Origin: Collinsella aerofaciens
GTDB lineage: Bacteria > Actinomycetota > Coriobacteriia > Coriobacteriales > Coriobacteriaceae
Length of the DNA: 11,935 nt
Assembly (NCBI GenBank): GCA_905213725.1
Contig: CAJMJM010000054.1
Coordinates: forward strand, 1 to 11,935
Direction of reading: 5' to 3'
The first letter of the stretch is position 1. Each line of letters begins with the position of its first letter. The position numbers and the translations under genes were made by a program. Positions 5,327 through 11,911 of this stretch are shown here, piece after piece. Under the pieces are notes generated by a model that did not search any database, was not told where the DNA came from, and saw nothing but the letters and a program-made list of their open reading frames with translations.

Positions 5327-7462
5327 CTATTTGTCGGCGTCGGTGTCGGCATCGACGACGGCATGGTCATCGTCAGCATCATCGGATGCGGCTTCGGCAT
5401 CCTCCTGCATGGCCGCCTGCGCAAAGGCCGCGGCATCAGCCGCCAGCTCCTCCTCGCTCATTCGAGGCACGCGCTTCTTGGTCGGCATGCCGGCCGCCTT
5501 GGCATTGCGCTCCTCCTTGGCCGCCAGGATATCGCCCTCGCGCTCAAGGTAGGCATTCCACTCGTTGTCGAGCAGGGCGTTCACGGCGTCGCCCTCGACG
5601 GTCTCGCGCTCAAGCAGCACCTTCGCCATCAGATCGAGCTGATCGCGACGGGCGTCCAGAATCTCGACCGCACGACGATGGGCCTCACGCATAATGCGCT
5701 GGACCTCGATATCGATGCGGCGCGCCGTCTCCTCGGAGTAATCCTGGTGATCGGCGTAATCGCGACCAAGGAACACCTGATGTTGCGCCTCGCCAAACAC
5801 TTGCGTGCCCAGCTCCTCGCTCATGCCCAGGCGCGTGACCATCTCGCGCGCCATCTTGGTTGCGCGCTCCAGATCGTTGCTCGCGCCCGACGTGATGTCA
5901 TCGCACATGAGCTCCTCGGCAACGCGACCGCCCAAAAACACGGCGAGCTCGTCGAGCATCTCGTTCTTGGTCTTGAGGAAGTGGTCCTCCTGCGGAAGCT
6001 GCAGCGTGTAGCCCAGCGCCTGGCCGCGGCTGACGATCGAGATCTTGTGGACCGGATCGGAGTGCTCCAGGATGTGACCCACCAGGGCGTGACCGCTCTC
6101 GTGGTAGGCAATCGTGGTGCGCTCGGCCTCGGTCATCACGCGACCCTTGCGCTGCGGTCCGGCAATCACGCGCTCCATCGATTCCTCGACCTCGTCCATC
6201 GAGATCACGGAACGATGGCGGCGGGCAGCCAACAGCGCAGACTCGTTGAGCAGATTTGCCAGATCGGCACCAGTGAAGCCAACGGTCATCTGGGCGAGCT
6301 TCTCAAACTTAACGTCCTCGTCCATCGGCTTGTTCTCGGCATGCACGCGCAAGATCTGCTCGCGGCCCTTCACATCCGGACGGTCGACCGTAACCTGACG
6401 GTCAAAACGACCGGGACGCAGCAGCGCCGGATCCAGAATGTCGGGGCGGTTGGTGGCGGCGATCAGGATGACCGACTCGCTTTCCTCAAAGCCGTCCATC
6501 TCGACCAGCAGCTGGTTGAGCGTCTGCTCGCGCTCGTCGTGACCGCCGCCCAAGCCAGCTCCGCGCTGACGTCCCACGGCATCGATCTCATCGATGAAGA
6601 TGATCGACGGGGCCTGGGACTTGGCCTCCTTAAAGAGGTCACGCACACGGCTGGCGCCGACACCTACGAACATCTCGACAAAGTCGGAACCCGAGATGCT
6701 AAAGAACGGCACGCCCGCCTCGCCGGCAACGGCCTTGGCCAGCAGCGTTTTACCGGTGCCCGGAGGGCCAACCAGCAACACGCCACGCGGGATCTTGGCG
6801 CCCAGCTTGCGATAGCGATCCGGATCGCTCAAAAAGTCACGGATCTCCTCGAGCTCCTCGACTGCCTCGTCCACTCCGGCAACGTCTTCAAACTTGACCT
6901 TGGGGCGTGTGGCCTCGTTGGTCTTGGCGTTGGTCTTGCCAAACTGCATGTTCCTGTTGTTGGCGCCCATCATCTGGCGCATAAAGTAGAACATGATGGC
7001 GATAAGGGCGATCGTCGGAAGCACACTCATCGCCAAGTCGCCCCAAAAATCGGGATCGTTGGTGTTGACGATGTACTTGGTATCGGGGTGCTCCGCCATG
7101 AGCTCGGCAAGCGAATCGGAGCCGACATAGGTCGAAGAGAAGCTCTTGAGCTCGCTCGTATCGCCCTTGTCCTTTTTTGTCTTCCAGTAATGACCCGTCA
7201 CGCTTCCGTCTTGAACCGTATAGGTCAGATCTTCGACGCAATCCTGCTTGATGGCGCTCACCATCTCGCTCGTCGCGAGCTTAACGGTATTGCTGGAATT
7301 GGCAAAGCCGGAGCCCATGTTAAAGAAGGCGTAGCCCAGAAGCGCGCAAGCCAAAATAAAATACAGCCAGCCCGTACGCGTGGGCTTCTTGCCTCCGGGC
7401 ATCCCCGGGATCTTAGGCTCCCGGGGAGTCTGGGAATTGTTATCGTTATGGTCGTCGGGCAT
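5327..7462 (-). CDS. ftsH: ATP-dependent zinc metalloprotease FtsH
   Basis: Membrane-anchored AAA+ protease (711 residues) that degrades unfolded or regulatory membrane proteins. Order of parts: membrane helix 31-48, an extracytoplasmic domain of about 90 residues, second helix 143-163, then the AAA+ module with Walker A GPPGTGKT (232-239), pore motif FVG (265-267), Walker B IIFIDEID (287-294) and arginine fingers Arg352/Arg355. The protease domain has HESGH (454-458) with Asp530 in SGASND as third zinc ligand. The C-terminus (from about 680) is an Ala/Asp-rich acidic tail. The ATG follows the hpt stop by one base; its GGAGG lies inside the end of hpt, 12 nt upstream, which is long and suggests coupling to hpt translation. 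Identity is certain from motifs and length. Confidence 0.98.
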   Translation of the reverse strand: MPDDHNDNNSQTPREPKIPGMPGGKKPTRTGWLYFILACALLGYAFFNMGSGFANSSNTVKLATSEMVSAIKQDCVEDLTYTVQDGSVTGHYWKTKKDKGDTSELKSFSSTYVGSDSLAELMAEHPDTKYIVNTNDPDFWGDLAMSVLPTIALIAIMFYFMRQMMGANNRNMQFGKTNAKTNEATRPKVKFEDVAGVDEAVEELEEIRDFLSDPDRYRKLGAKIPRGVLLVGPPGTGKTLLAKAVAGEAGVPFFSISGSDFVEMFVGVGASRVRDLFKEAKSQAPSIIFIDEIDAVGRQRGAGLGGGHDEREQTLNQLLVEMDGFEESESVILIAATNRPDILDPALLRPGRFDRQVTVDRPDVKGREQILRVHAENKPMDEDVKFEKLAQMTVGFTGADLANLLNESALLAARRHRSVISMDEVEESMERVIAGPQRKGRVMTEAERTTIAYHESGHALVGHILEHSDPVHKISIVSRGQALGYTLQLPQEDHFLKTKNEMLDELAVFLGGRVAEELMCDDITSGASNDLERATKMAREMVTRLGMSEELGTQVFGEAQHQVFLGRDYADHQDYSEETARRIDIEVQRIMREAHRRAVEILDARRDQLDLMAKVLLERETVEGDAVNALLDNEWNAYLEREGDILAAKEERNAKAAGMPTKKRVPRMSEEELAADAAAFAQAAMQEDAEAASDDADDDHAVVDADTDADK

Positions 7463-7463
7463 C

Positions 7464-8012
7464 TTACGAATAAACCTCCGGTTTCAAAATGCCCAGATAC
7501 GGAAGGTTACGATAGCGCTCGGCATAGTCGAGGCCGTAGCCCACCACAAAGGCATCGGGGCAATGGGTTCCAACATACTTGGGCGTGATGGCCGAGGTGC
7601 GGTCCTCAACGTCCTTCCACAGGAAGGCAGCGACCTCCAGCGAAGCGGGCTTGCGGCTCTCGAGGTTCTTCATCAGGTACTTGAGGGGCAGGCCCGAGTC
7701 CAGAATGTCCTCGACGATCAGCACGTCGCGACCACGGATGTCGATATCCAGATCCTTAATGATACGCACGATGCCCGAAGACTTCACACCGTCGCCATAG
7801 CTCGAAACAGCCATGAAATCGATGTTGGTCGGTAGCTCAATCTTGCGCATCAGGTCGCCCATAAAGACAACGGCACCGCGCAGAACCGCGATCAGCACCA
7901 GATCCTTACCCGCGTAGTCGCGAGTGATCTCCTCGCCCAGGCGAGAAACGATGCCGTCGATATCCTCCTGCGTAAACAGAACCTTCTCGATATCCGGATG
8001 TTGAGAAGCCAT
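7464..8012 (-). CDS. hpt: hypoxanthine(-guanine) phosphoribosyltransferase
   Basis: Purine-salvage enzyme of 182 residues that converts hypoxanthine, and usually guanine, to the nucleotide using PRPP. The PRPP-binding motif VLIVEDILDSG is at 97-107, the flexible-loop SYG at 70-73 precedes it, and LRGAVVFMGDL (44-54) and FVVGYGLDYAERYRNLPY (155-172) are typical of bacterial HPRT. Length is normal. AAAGG lies 6 nt before the ATG. It sits between tilS and ftsH, as in Bacillus subtilis and many actinobacteria, with a candidate promoter just upstream. Coupling to ftsH by a 1-nt gap makes the pair one transcript. Confidence 0.96.
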   Translation of the reverse strand: MASQHPDIEKVLFTQEDIDGIVSRLGEEITRDYAGKDLVLIAVLRGAVVFMGDLMRKIELPTNIDFMAVSSYGDGVKSSGIVRIIKDLDIDIRGRDVLIVEDILDSGLPLKYLMKNLESRKPASLEVAAFLWKDVEDRTSAITPKYVGTHCPDAFVVGYGLDYAERYRNLPYLGILKPEVYS

Positions 8013-8069
8013 GACAACCCTTTCTTGTGCTTAATCGCCCACACACCGCCGTATGGACGCGAACTACAC

Positions 8070-8099
8070 ATTCTAGCAGCGCACGGGGTATATTTTCCA
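8070..8099 (-). promoter_or_regulatory. candidate promoter of hpt-ftsH
   Basis: Reading leftward, TGGAAA (8099-8094; 4 of 6 to TTGACA) and TAGAAT (8075-8070; 5 of 6 to TATAAT) are 18 nt apart. Transcription would start near 8063, about 50 nt before the hpt start codon. It would let hpt-ftsH be expressed independently of tilS. Confidence 0.45.
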
Positions 8100-8100
8100 G

Positions 8101-8121
8101 CCCGCGCACCATCAGCGCGGG
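8101..8121 (-). other. hairpin after tilS
   Basis: CCCGCGC (8101-8107) and GCGCGGG (8115-8121) form a 7-bp all-GC stem with a 7-nt loop, 40 nt past the tilS stop. There is no T-run, and the -35 of the hpt promoter lies just beyond it. It could be a weak terminator or an mRNA end-stabilising structure. Confidence 0.35.
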
Positions 8122-8160
8122 AATACCGTCAACGCCGCACAGAACAGCTGGTGCGAGGGG

Positions 8161-9699
8161 CTAATCCGCGTCAACCACGCGAAGCAGATAAGCCACACGC
8201 GTCGCCGCCGTGCATTTAAAACGTTCGTCCGCGCGAACTCCGGCGACCCACACCACGGCACCTCCCGGCGCCGTCCTCACCACGGGCACGCCGGCGCGCT
8301 CGGAAACGGGAATGCGAGCCTCGCCTAGCAAGTCGGATACCTTCTTGCTTCGGCCACTCATTCCTAGCGGGCACATCACGTCTCCCGGTGCGGGACCGTC
8401 CACCCACAGGCGCGCCAATCGCGCCTCTGCAGGGATCTCGCCACGTGAGCCCGCCAGGATCCGCTCACTATCGCTGTCGGCAAAACCCAGCGCAGCCGCG
8501 TCTACCAAAGCTGTCACTTCCCCGGCAACCGCAAGCTCACGGGCGCGGCGCACGATATCGCATCCCGGCTCAACGGCCATCGGCTCTGCGACCAGCATGC
8601 GCCCCCCGCCCAACGGCAAACGACCGGGTACGGTAACCCAGTCCGCGACCAGGCCCTCGCGAGCCGCCGGCGCCTTAAACGCCAGCATGCCAAACTCAAT
8701 GCGTGCGTCAATCCCCGCCGGAAGCGTGACCGAGCCGGCGCCCTCGGCAACGCAGGAAAGGACTCGCTCCACATGTCGCATCTCGGGACGAGCGTCCGGA
8801 TCGATGCGCTTAATCGCCAGTCGCACGATGCGCCGCGCGATTACCACCTCGGCCGCAGCAAGGCGCCTGGCATCGAGCACCAGCGCGCCCGCTGCCTCTT
8901 TGCGCAAACAGCTTCGAAACGCCTGTGCCGACAGCTGGGATAGAAACGCATCTTCATCACCCAAGATCTCACAGGCGGCGCCAATCGTCTTGCAGACGCT
9001 CGCGTTGCGCTGCGCCACCACCGGCATCACTCGATGGCGCACGTAGTTTCGCAGATACGAGATATCCTCATTGCTCTCGTCTTCACGCCACGGCTGACCA
9101 TGTACCTGTAGATAGCCCACGAGCTCGCCATGAGTTAGGTCGAGCAAGGGACGCACCACGATATTCCTCCGGCGAGGAATGCTCGATAGACCAGCGGGCC
9201 CCGAACCCTTAATCGCGTTCATCAAAAACGTTTCCGCGCGATCCGAAGACGTGTGCGCGGTGCAGATACGAGCCGCCGTTCGCGGCGCCCCCGTCTGGGC
9301 GCAGAGTTCGCGAACATACCTCCGCGCCGCGGCATAGCGCACCTCGCGGGCCGCGGCCTCAATATTGCCCGACTCCCCATCAAAATAAGCGTGCTCCACA
9401 CACAGCGGTAAACCATATTGCGCGCAGAGCTCACGCACAAAGGCCTCGTCGCCATCGGACGCCTTGCCGCGCAGATGATGGTTTACATGCAGCACATGCA
9501 GACGCTCGCGAGCAATGGGGGCAACACCGCGTCCGTCTTGGATATCCAGCTTTGATGTGCACGCCATAAGAAGCAGTGCCGTCGAGTCCGCGCCGCCTGA
9601 TACCATGAGCACGACAGGAGCAGCCTGCTGCCTCGTCCGGGTCTCATCGACTGTCCCAGGCACGGCATGGTGTCCATAATGCTGAGATACCGTAGGCAT
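8161..9699 (-). CDS. tilS: tRNA(Ile)-lysidine synthetase
   Basis: ATP-pyrophosphatase-family enzyme (512 residues) that converts C34 of tRNA-Ile(CAU) to lysidine so it reads AUA. The P-loop SGGADS is at 34-39, HVNHHLRG at 71-78, the KGSGPAGLSSIP segment at 164-175, WREDESNEDISYLRNYVRHRVMP at 204-226 and the C-terminal tRNA-binding motif around CPLGMSGRSKKVSDLLGEARIP (443-464), ending in the usual WVAGVRADERFKCT. The ATG has AGGAGG 6 nt upstream. The motif usually written H-x-x-D-D-Q-x-E-T reads AHTSSDRAET here (148-157), with Ser152 in place of the first Asp. It is divergent from the nuclease gene across 48 bp and followed by hpt. Confidence 0.95.
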   Translation of the reverse strand: MPTVSQHYGHHAVPGTVDETRTRQQAAPVVLMVSGGADSTALLLMACTSKLDIQDGRGVAPIARERLHVLHVNHHLRGKASDGDEAFVRELCAQYGLPLCVEHAYFDGESGNIEAAAREVRYAAARRYVRELCAQTGAPRTAARICTAHTSSDRAETFLMNAIKGSGPAGLSSIPRRRNIVVRPLLDLTHGELVGYLQVHGQPWREDESNEDISYLRNYVRHRVMPVVAQRNASVCKTIGAACEILGDEDAFLSQLSAQAFRSCLRKEAAGALVLDARRLAAAEVVIARRIVRLAIKRIDPDARPEMRHVERVLSCVAEGAGSVTLPAGIDARIEFGMLAFKAPAAREGLVADWVTVPGRLPLGGGRMLVAEPMAVEPGCDIVRRARELAVAGEVTALVDAAALGFADSDSERILAGSRGEIPAEARLARLWVDGPAPGDVMCPLGMSGRSKKVSDLLGEARIPVSERAGVPVVRTAPGGAVVWVAGVRADERFKCTAATRVAYLLRVVDAD

Positions 9700-9727
9700 T
9701 TGCTTCCTCCTCTATTCGTCCGCACCC

Positions 9728-9733
9728 ATTGTA
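9728..9733 (-). promoter_or_regulatory. candidate -10 element of tilS
   Basis: TACAAT (as part of GATACAATG) reading leftward, giving a leader of roughly 20 nt that ends in AGGAGG and the start codon. No good -35 at 16-18 nt. It occupies most of the 48-bp gap shared with the divergent nuclease gene. Confidence 0.42.
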
Positions 9734-9747
9734 TCCTTTGGAATCTT

Positions 9748-10557
9748 ATGTCTCGTCTGCACCTTCATATCCTCGGCAGTGGCTCTAAAGGCAACTGCGC
9801 ACTCATCGAGGGCCCGCAGGGGCTCATTATGGTCGATGACGGACTGTCTCGCCGCGAGACATTAAAGCGCATGGCAGAACTGGGGCTCTCGACAGACAAC
9901 GTTTCGGCTCTTCTCATTACTCATGAGCATAGCGATCACATCAAGGGCCTCGATGTCTGGTGCAAGCACTGGCACGGCCCCCTCTTTGCCAGCAGGGGCA
10001 CTCTTTCGAGCAAAGAAAATCTTTCGCATCTGCCTGTCGAGGAATTCGATCCCGGTGACACCCTATCCATTGCCGGCATCCACGTGCAAACCTACTCAAC
10101 ATCACACGATGTCATCAATCCAGTCGGCTATCGATTTGACGCCCTCGATGATTCCATCGGCTTTGCCACCGACACCGGAGAGCTATCGAGCCAAGCCATG
10201 AACACCCTCAAAGATTGTCGAGTCCTCGCGCTCGAAAGCAACCATGATGCGACCATGCTGCGCGAGGGAGAATATCCACGCTTTCTTCAGGAGCGCATCC
10301 TGTCTGCAAGGGGACACCTCTCCAATGGCCAAGCCGCCGAAGCCGCGCGCGAACTTGTTACCGATCGCACCGAACAGCTCATTGCCATGCATATCAGCCA
10401 AGATAACAATCGTCCGAGCCTTACCGTCAAAAGCTATGCCAAAGCTCTGGCCGCAACCCTGGATGACGAGCTCGGCAGCTCCGCCACCCTTCTCCAAGGA
10501 TCGCGAAAACTCTCGATACGCCCCGCAAGCCAGTATCGGCCAGCAACCATTCAATAG
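9748..10557 (+). CDS. metallo-beta-lactamase-fold nuclease, YycJ/WalJ-like
   Basis: Cytoplasmic MBL-fold protein of 269 residues. It starts with the family's LHILGSGSKGNC (6-17) and has the metal motif THEHSDH (58-64), STSHD (His120), ATDTGE (Asp142) and GHLSNGQA (His190). This pattern and length match the YycJ/WalJ/VicX group; the Bacillus members have been described as 5' exonucleases tied to mismatch repair. The usual walR-walK neighbours are absent. I chose the ATG at 9748 because it places GSGSKGN at the family position; a frame opening at 9667 would overlap tilS. There is only a weak TTTGGA before the start, so the mRNA may have a very short leader. Function is inferred from family only. 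Confidence 0.88.
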   Translation: MSRLHLHILGSGSKGNCALIEGPQGLIMVDDGLSRRETLKRMAELGLSTDNVSALLITHEHSDHIKGLDVWCKHWHGPLFASRGTLSSKENLSHLPVEEFDPGDTLSIAGIHVQTYSTSHDVINPVGYRFDALDDSIGFATDTGELSSQAMNTLKDCRVLALESNHDATMLREGEYPRFLQERILSARGHLSNGQAAEAARELVTDRTEQLIAMHISQDNNRPSLTVKSYAKALAATLDDELGSSATLLQGSRKLSIRPASQYRPATIQ

Positions 10558-10572
10558 ACTGTCCTAAACAGC

Positions 10573-10616
10573 AAAAGGGGCCGGGAATCGCTTCCCAGCC
10601 CCTTTTGTTGTCTTTT
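10573..10616. terminator. bidirectional terminator between the nuclease gene and hsp20
   Basis: AAAAGGGGC and GCCCCTTTT outer arms (10573-10581, 10598-10606) plus an inner GGGAA/TTCCC stem, interrupted by one c/a mismatch, with a tcgc loop. Rightward it runs into TTTTGTTGTCTTTT; leftward into TTTTGCTGTTT. It serves both converging genes. Confidence 0.9.
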
Positions 10617-10639
10617 AATAGCGAAGAACACCAACGAAG

Positions 10640-11071
10640 TTATTCGATGGAGATCTTCGTAACGTTCTTCTTCTCGACGATCTTGGGAACCGTAACGGTC
10701 AGGATGCCGTCAGCGTACTTAGCCGAGAGGCCCTCGCTCGAAGCGTCCTTAAGATACACGCCACGCGTCGCGCTGTACGAGCTGAACTCCTTCTGCAGGA
10801 AGTTCTTGCCCTCGTTCTCCTCGTCTTCCTCGACATTCACGCTAATGGACAGACGGCCCTCGTTAAGCTCGACATCGATATCGTCCTTGGCGACGCCGGT
10901 CAGATAAGCCTTGACCTCATAGCCATCGCCCTTATCCTCAACGTCAACGGGGAACGCCTTAGAGGCAATCGAGCTGTTCGCTAGGTCGCTCATATCATCA
11001 AACAGATCGAACAGCGAGCTTGCAGAGGGACGAACGCCAAAAACCGAACGATAAGGAACCATGCTTGCCAT
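10640..11071 (-). CDS. small heat-shock protein, Hsp20/alpha-crystallin family
   Basis: ATP-independent holdase chaperone of 143 residues. A short N-terminal arm containing SLFDLFDDMSD (19-29) leads into an alpha-crystallin domain beginning at FPVDVEDKGDGYEVKAYLTG (40-59). The A-x3-N/D-G-x-L signature is at 117-124 (AKYADGIL) and the oligomerising I-x-I motif near the C-terminus is ISI (140-142). The ATG at 11071 has AAGGAG 8 nt upstream; the frame stays open further but without a start signal. A low-GC 5' region shared with the divergent membrane-protein gene holds operator-like and hairpin elements that suggest heat control. The 3' end runs into a bidirectional terminator. Confidence 0.95.
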   Translation of the reverse strand: MASMVPYRSVFGVRPSASSLFDLFDDMSDLANSSIASKAFPVDVEDKGDGYEVKAYLTGVAKDDIDVELNEGRLSISVNVEEDEENEGKNFLQKEFSSYSATRGVYLKDASSEGLSAKYADGILTVTVPKIVEKKNVTKISIE

Positions 11072-11076
11072 GTTTA

Positions 11077-11097
11077 CCACTCCTTTATAGGACTGCC
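11077..11097 (-). promoter_or_regulatory. ribosome-binding-site hairpin in the hsp20 leader (candidate RNA thermometer)
   Basis: On the mRNA strand, TCCT (11092-11089) is complementary to the AGGA of the ribosome binding site (11084-11081) across an ATAA loop. Beyond a G/G mismatch (11093 with 11080) come A-T and C-G pairs, then a second G/G and a G-U. A short, imperfect stem covering the binding site is the layout of ROSE and fourU thermometers upstream of hsp20 genes. The stem is weak, so this is a candidate only. Confidence 0.35.
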
Positions 11098-11137
11098 GAG
11101 TCATCTTCCAGGTGACTGGGACTTCTTTTGACGCTCT

Positions 11138-11166
11138 TATATATGCCCACCCAGTGCTCATATATA
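11138..11166. promoter_or_regulatory. AT-rich inverted repeat upstream of hsp20
   Basis: TATATATG (11138-11145) and CATATATA (11159-11166) are perfect 8-nt arms around a 13-nt spacer, 67-95 bp before the hsp20 start codon. Leftward, both arms also offer -10-like hexamers (TATATG or TATATA), so the repeat could be an operator overlapping the promoter. Confidence 0.35.
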
Positions 11167-11183
11167 CATCGACTATAAAGTTT

Positions 11184-11228
11184 TTTGAGTCCAGTACTAT
11201 AAGCATATCTAAGTGCGTATGACTCAGG
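11184..11228. promoter_or_regulatory. HAIR-like (HspR-type) operator candidates
   Basis: The HspR consensus is CTTGAGT-N7-ACTCAAG. At 11208-11228 the sequence is TCTAAGT, 7 nt, ACTCAGG: right half 6 of 7, left half 4 of 7, with exact spacing. At 11184-11190, TTTGAGT matches a left half at 6 of 7, followed by ACTATAAG at a shorter spacing. Both lie between hsp20 and the divergent gene, upstream of the likely hsp20 promoter. Confidence 0.38.
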
Positions 11229-11303
11229 TTTTAGGAAGGTTAAGGTTCTTTGAACCAGAGCTTAAATACCGAGTATGTCCCCAGCTACAAATAACAAGGG
11301 GCT

Positions 11304-11309
11304 TACAAT
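11304..11309 (+). promoter_or_regulatory. candidate -10 element of the membrane-protein gene
   Basis: TACAAT, 39 nt upstream of the ATG at 11349. No convincing -35 at 16-18 nt upstream. Same hexamer as at rlmD, the PHP gene, the aminotransferase and tilS. Confidence 0.38.
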
Positions 11310-11348
11310 GAGCGCGTACACGTTGTTGGTAACGAGCTAAAGGGCATC

Positions 11349-11816
11349 ATGGACGACCAAAACCAGAACAATATGTTTATGCCGACGCAGGGGGAAGATA
11401 CTTCCACGCAGCCGCCACGGTTCCATCGCCCCCACATCTCGCAAGAGCCCATTAATGATCCGGAGCCCGAGTATGTGACGAGAAATCGATATCAAACGCT
11501 CGAGGATGCCCAAACGGGACGTAAACATATGGGCGTCGCCTCGGGAGACCCTGTATATCTGAAAGACGCACCATTATCTAAAAACAGCGCAGCTAGTGAT
11601 GAGCCGATGAAAGCATCCGCCGCTCATCAACAAAGAGGTCCTCGACCAAAGCAAACCTTGACGCATTCGGCTCGCTATCTCGAAACGCCAAAACAGGGAA
11701 AATCAATCTTCGTTTCATCAAGTAAACGACGCAAGCAGCATCGACTGACAATCCTGCTTTTAATCATTGCAGCCATAGCAGTCGCCCTTGTTATTCGTTT
11801 TATTTTCTTTAAATAA
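11349..11816 (+). CDS. unrecognised 155-residue protein with a C-terminal membrane anchor
   Basis: I do not recognise a family. Residues 1-125 are polar, rich in Gln, Asn, Pro, Ser and His, and probably disordered. A basic stretch KRRKQHR (126-132) precedes a single hydrophobic helix (133-153) that ends the protein in FIFFK. By the positive-inside rule the long N-terminal part should be cytoplasmic with the tail in the membrane. Two similar segments, RYQTLEDAQTGRK (47-59) and RYLETPKQGKS (109-119), may be a loose repeat. AAAGG lies 5 nt before the ATG. It is divergent from hsp20 and less GC-rich than its neighbours. A structural, sporulation or division role would be a guess. Confidence 0.75.
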   Translation: MDDQNQNNMFMPTQGEDTSTQPPRFHRPHISQEPINDPEPEYVTRNRYQTLEDAQTGRKHMGVASGDPVYLKDAPLSKNSAASDEPMKASAAHQQRGPRPKQTLTHSARYLETPKQGKSIFVSSSKRRKQHRLTILLLIIAAIAVALVIRFIFFK

Positions 11817-11847
11817 AAGCTCAATACCAAAAAGAATTAAATCGTCT

Positions 11848-11870
11848 GGCGTAAATGAGTCATTTATGCC
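11848..11870 (+). other. hairpin after the membrane-protein gene
   Basis: GGCGTAAATG (11848-11857) and CATTTATGCC (11861-11870) pair over 10 bp, with one G-U, around a 3-nt agt loop; the AAATGAGTCATTT core is a perfect odd palindrome. There is no T-run. It could be a weak terminator helper or a protein-binding dyad. Confidence 0.4.
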
Positions 11871-11883
11871 CGGTAAACGCAAA

Positions 11884-11911
11884 AAGGGGGAGGCCGCGAG
11901 GCCTCCCCCTT
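11884..11911. terminator. strong hairpin terminator at the right edge
   Basis: A 12-bp perfect stem AAGGGGGAGGCC / GGCCTCCCCCTT with a GCGA tetraloop. Leftward it is followed by TTTTT, so its best use is ending a leftward gene beyond the right edge; rightward it also closes the membrane-protein gene. Confidence 0.85.

Noticed and set aside
5219..7588. 789-codon open frame on the + strand opposite ftsH
   Set aside because: It is an antisense shadow of a GC-rich gene with strong codon bias; its translation shows no family motifs, it starts inside the inverted repeat, and it runs through the ftsH terminator.
8210..9046. 278-codon open frame on the + strand opposite tilS
   Set aside because: Composition is Arg/Ser/Ala/Pro/Thr-rich shadow sequence with no recognisable domains; tilS on the other strand is complete.
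11120..11170. CIRCE (HrcA) or CtsR operator at hsp20
   Set aside because: No TTAGCACTC-N9-GAGTGCTAA dyad and no GGTCAAA tandem repeat; only an isolated GAGCACT resembles part of CIRCE.
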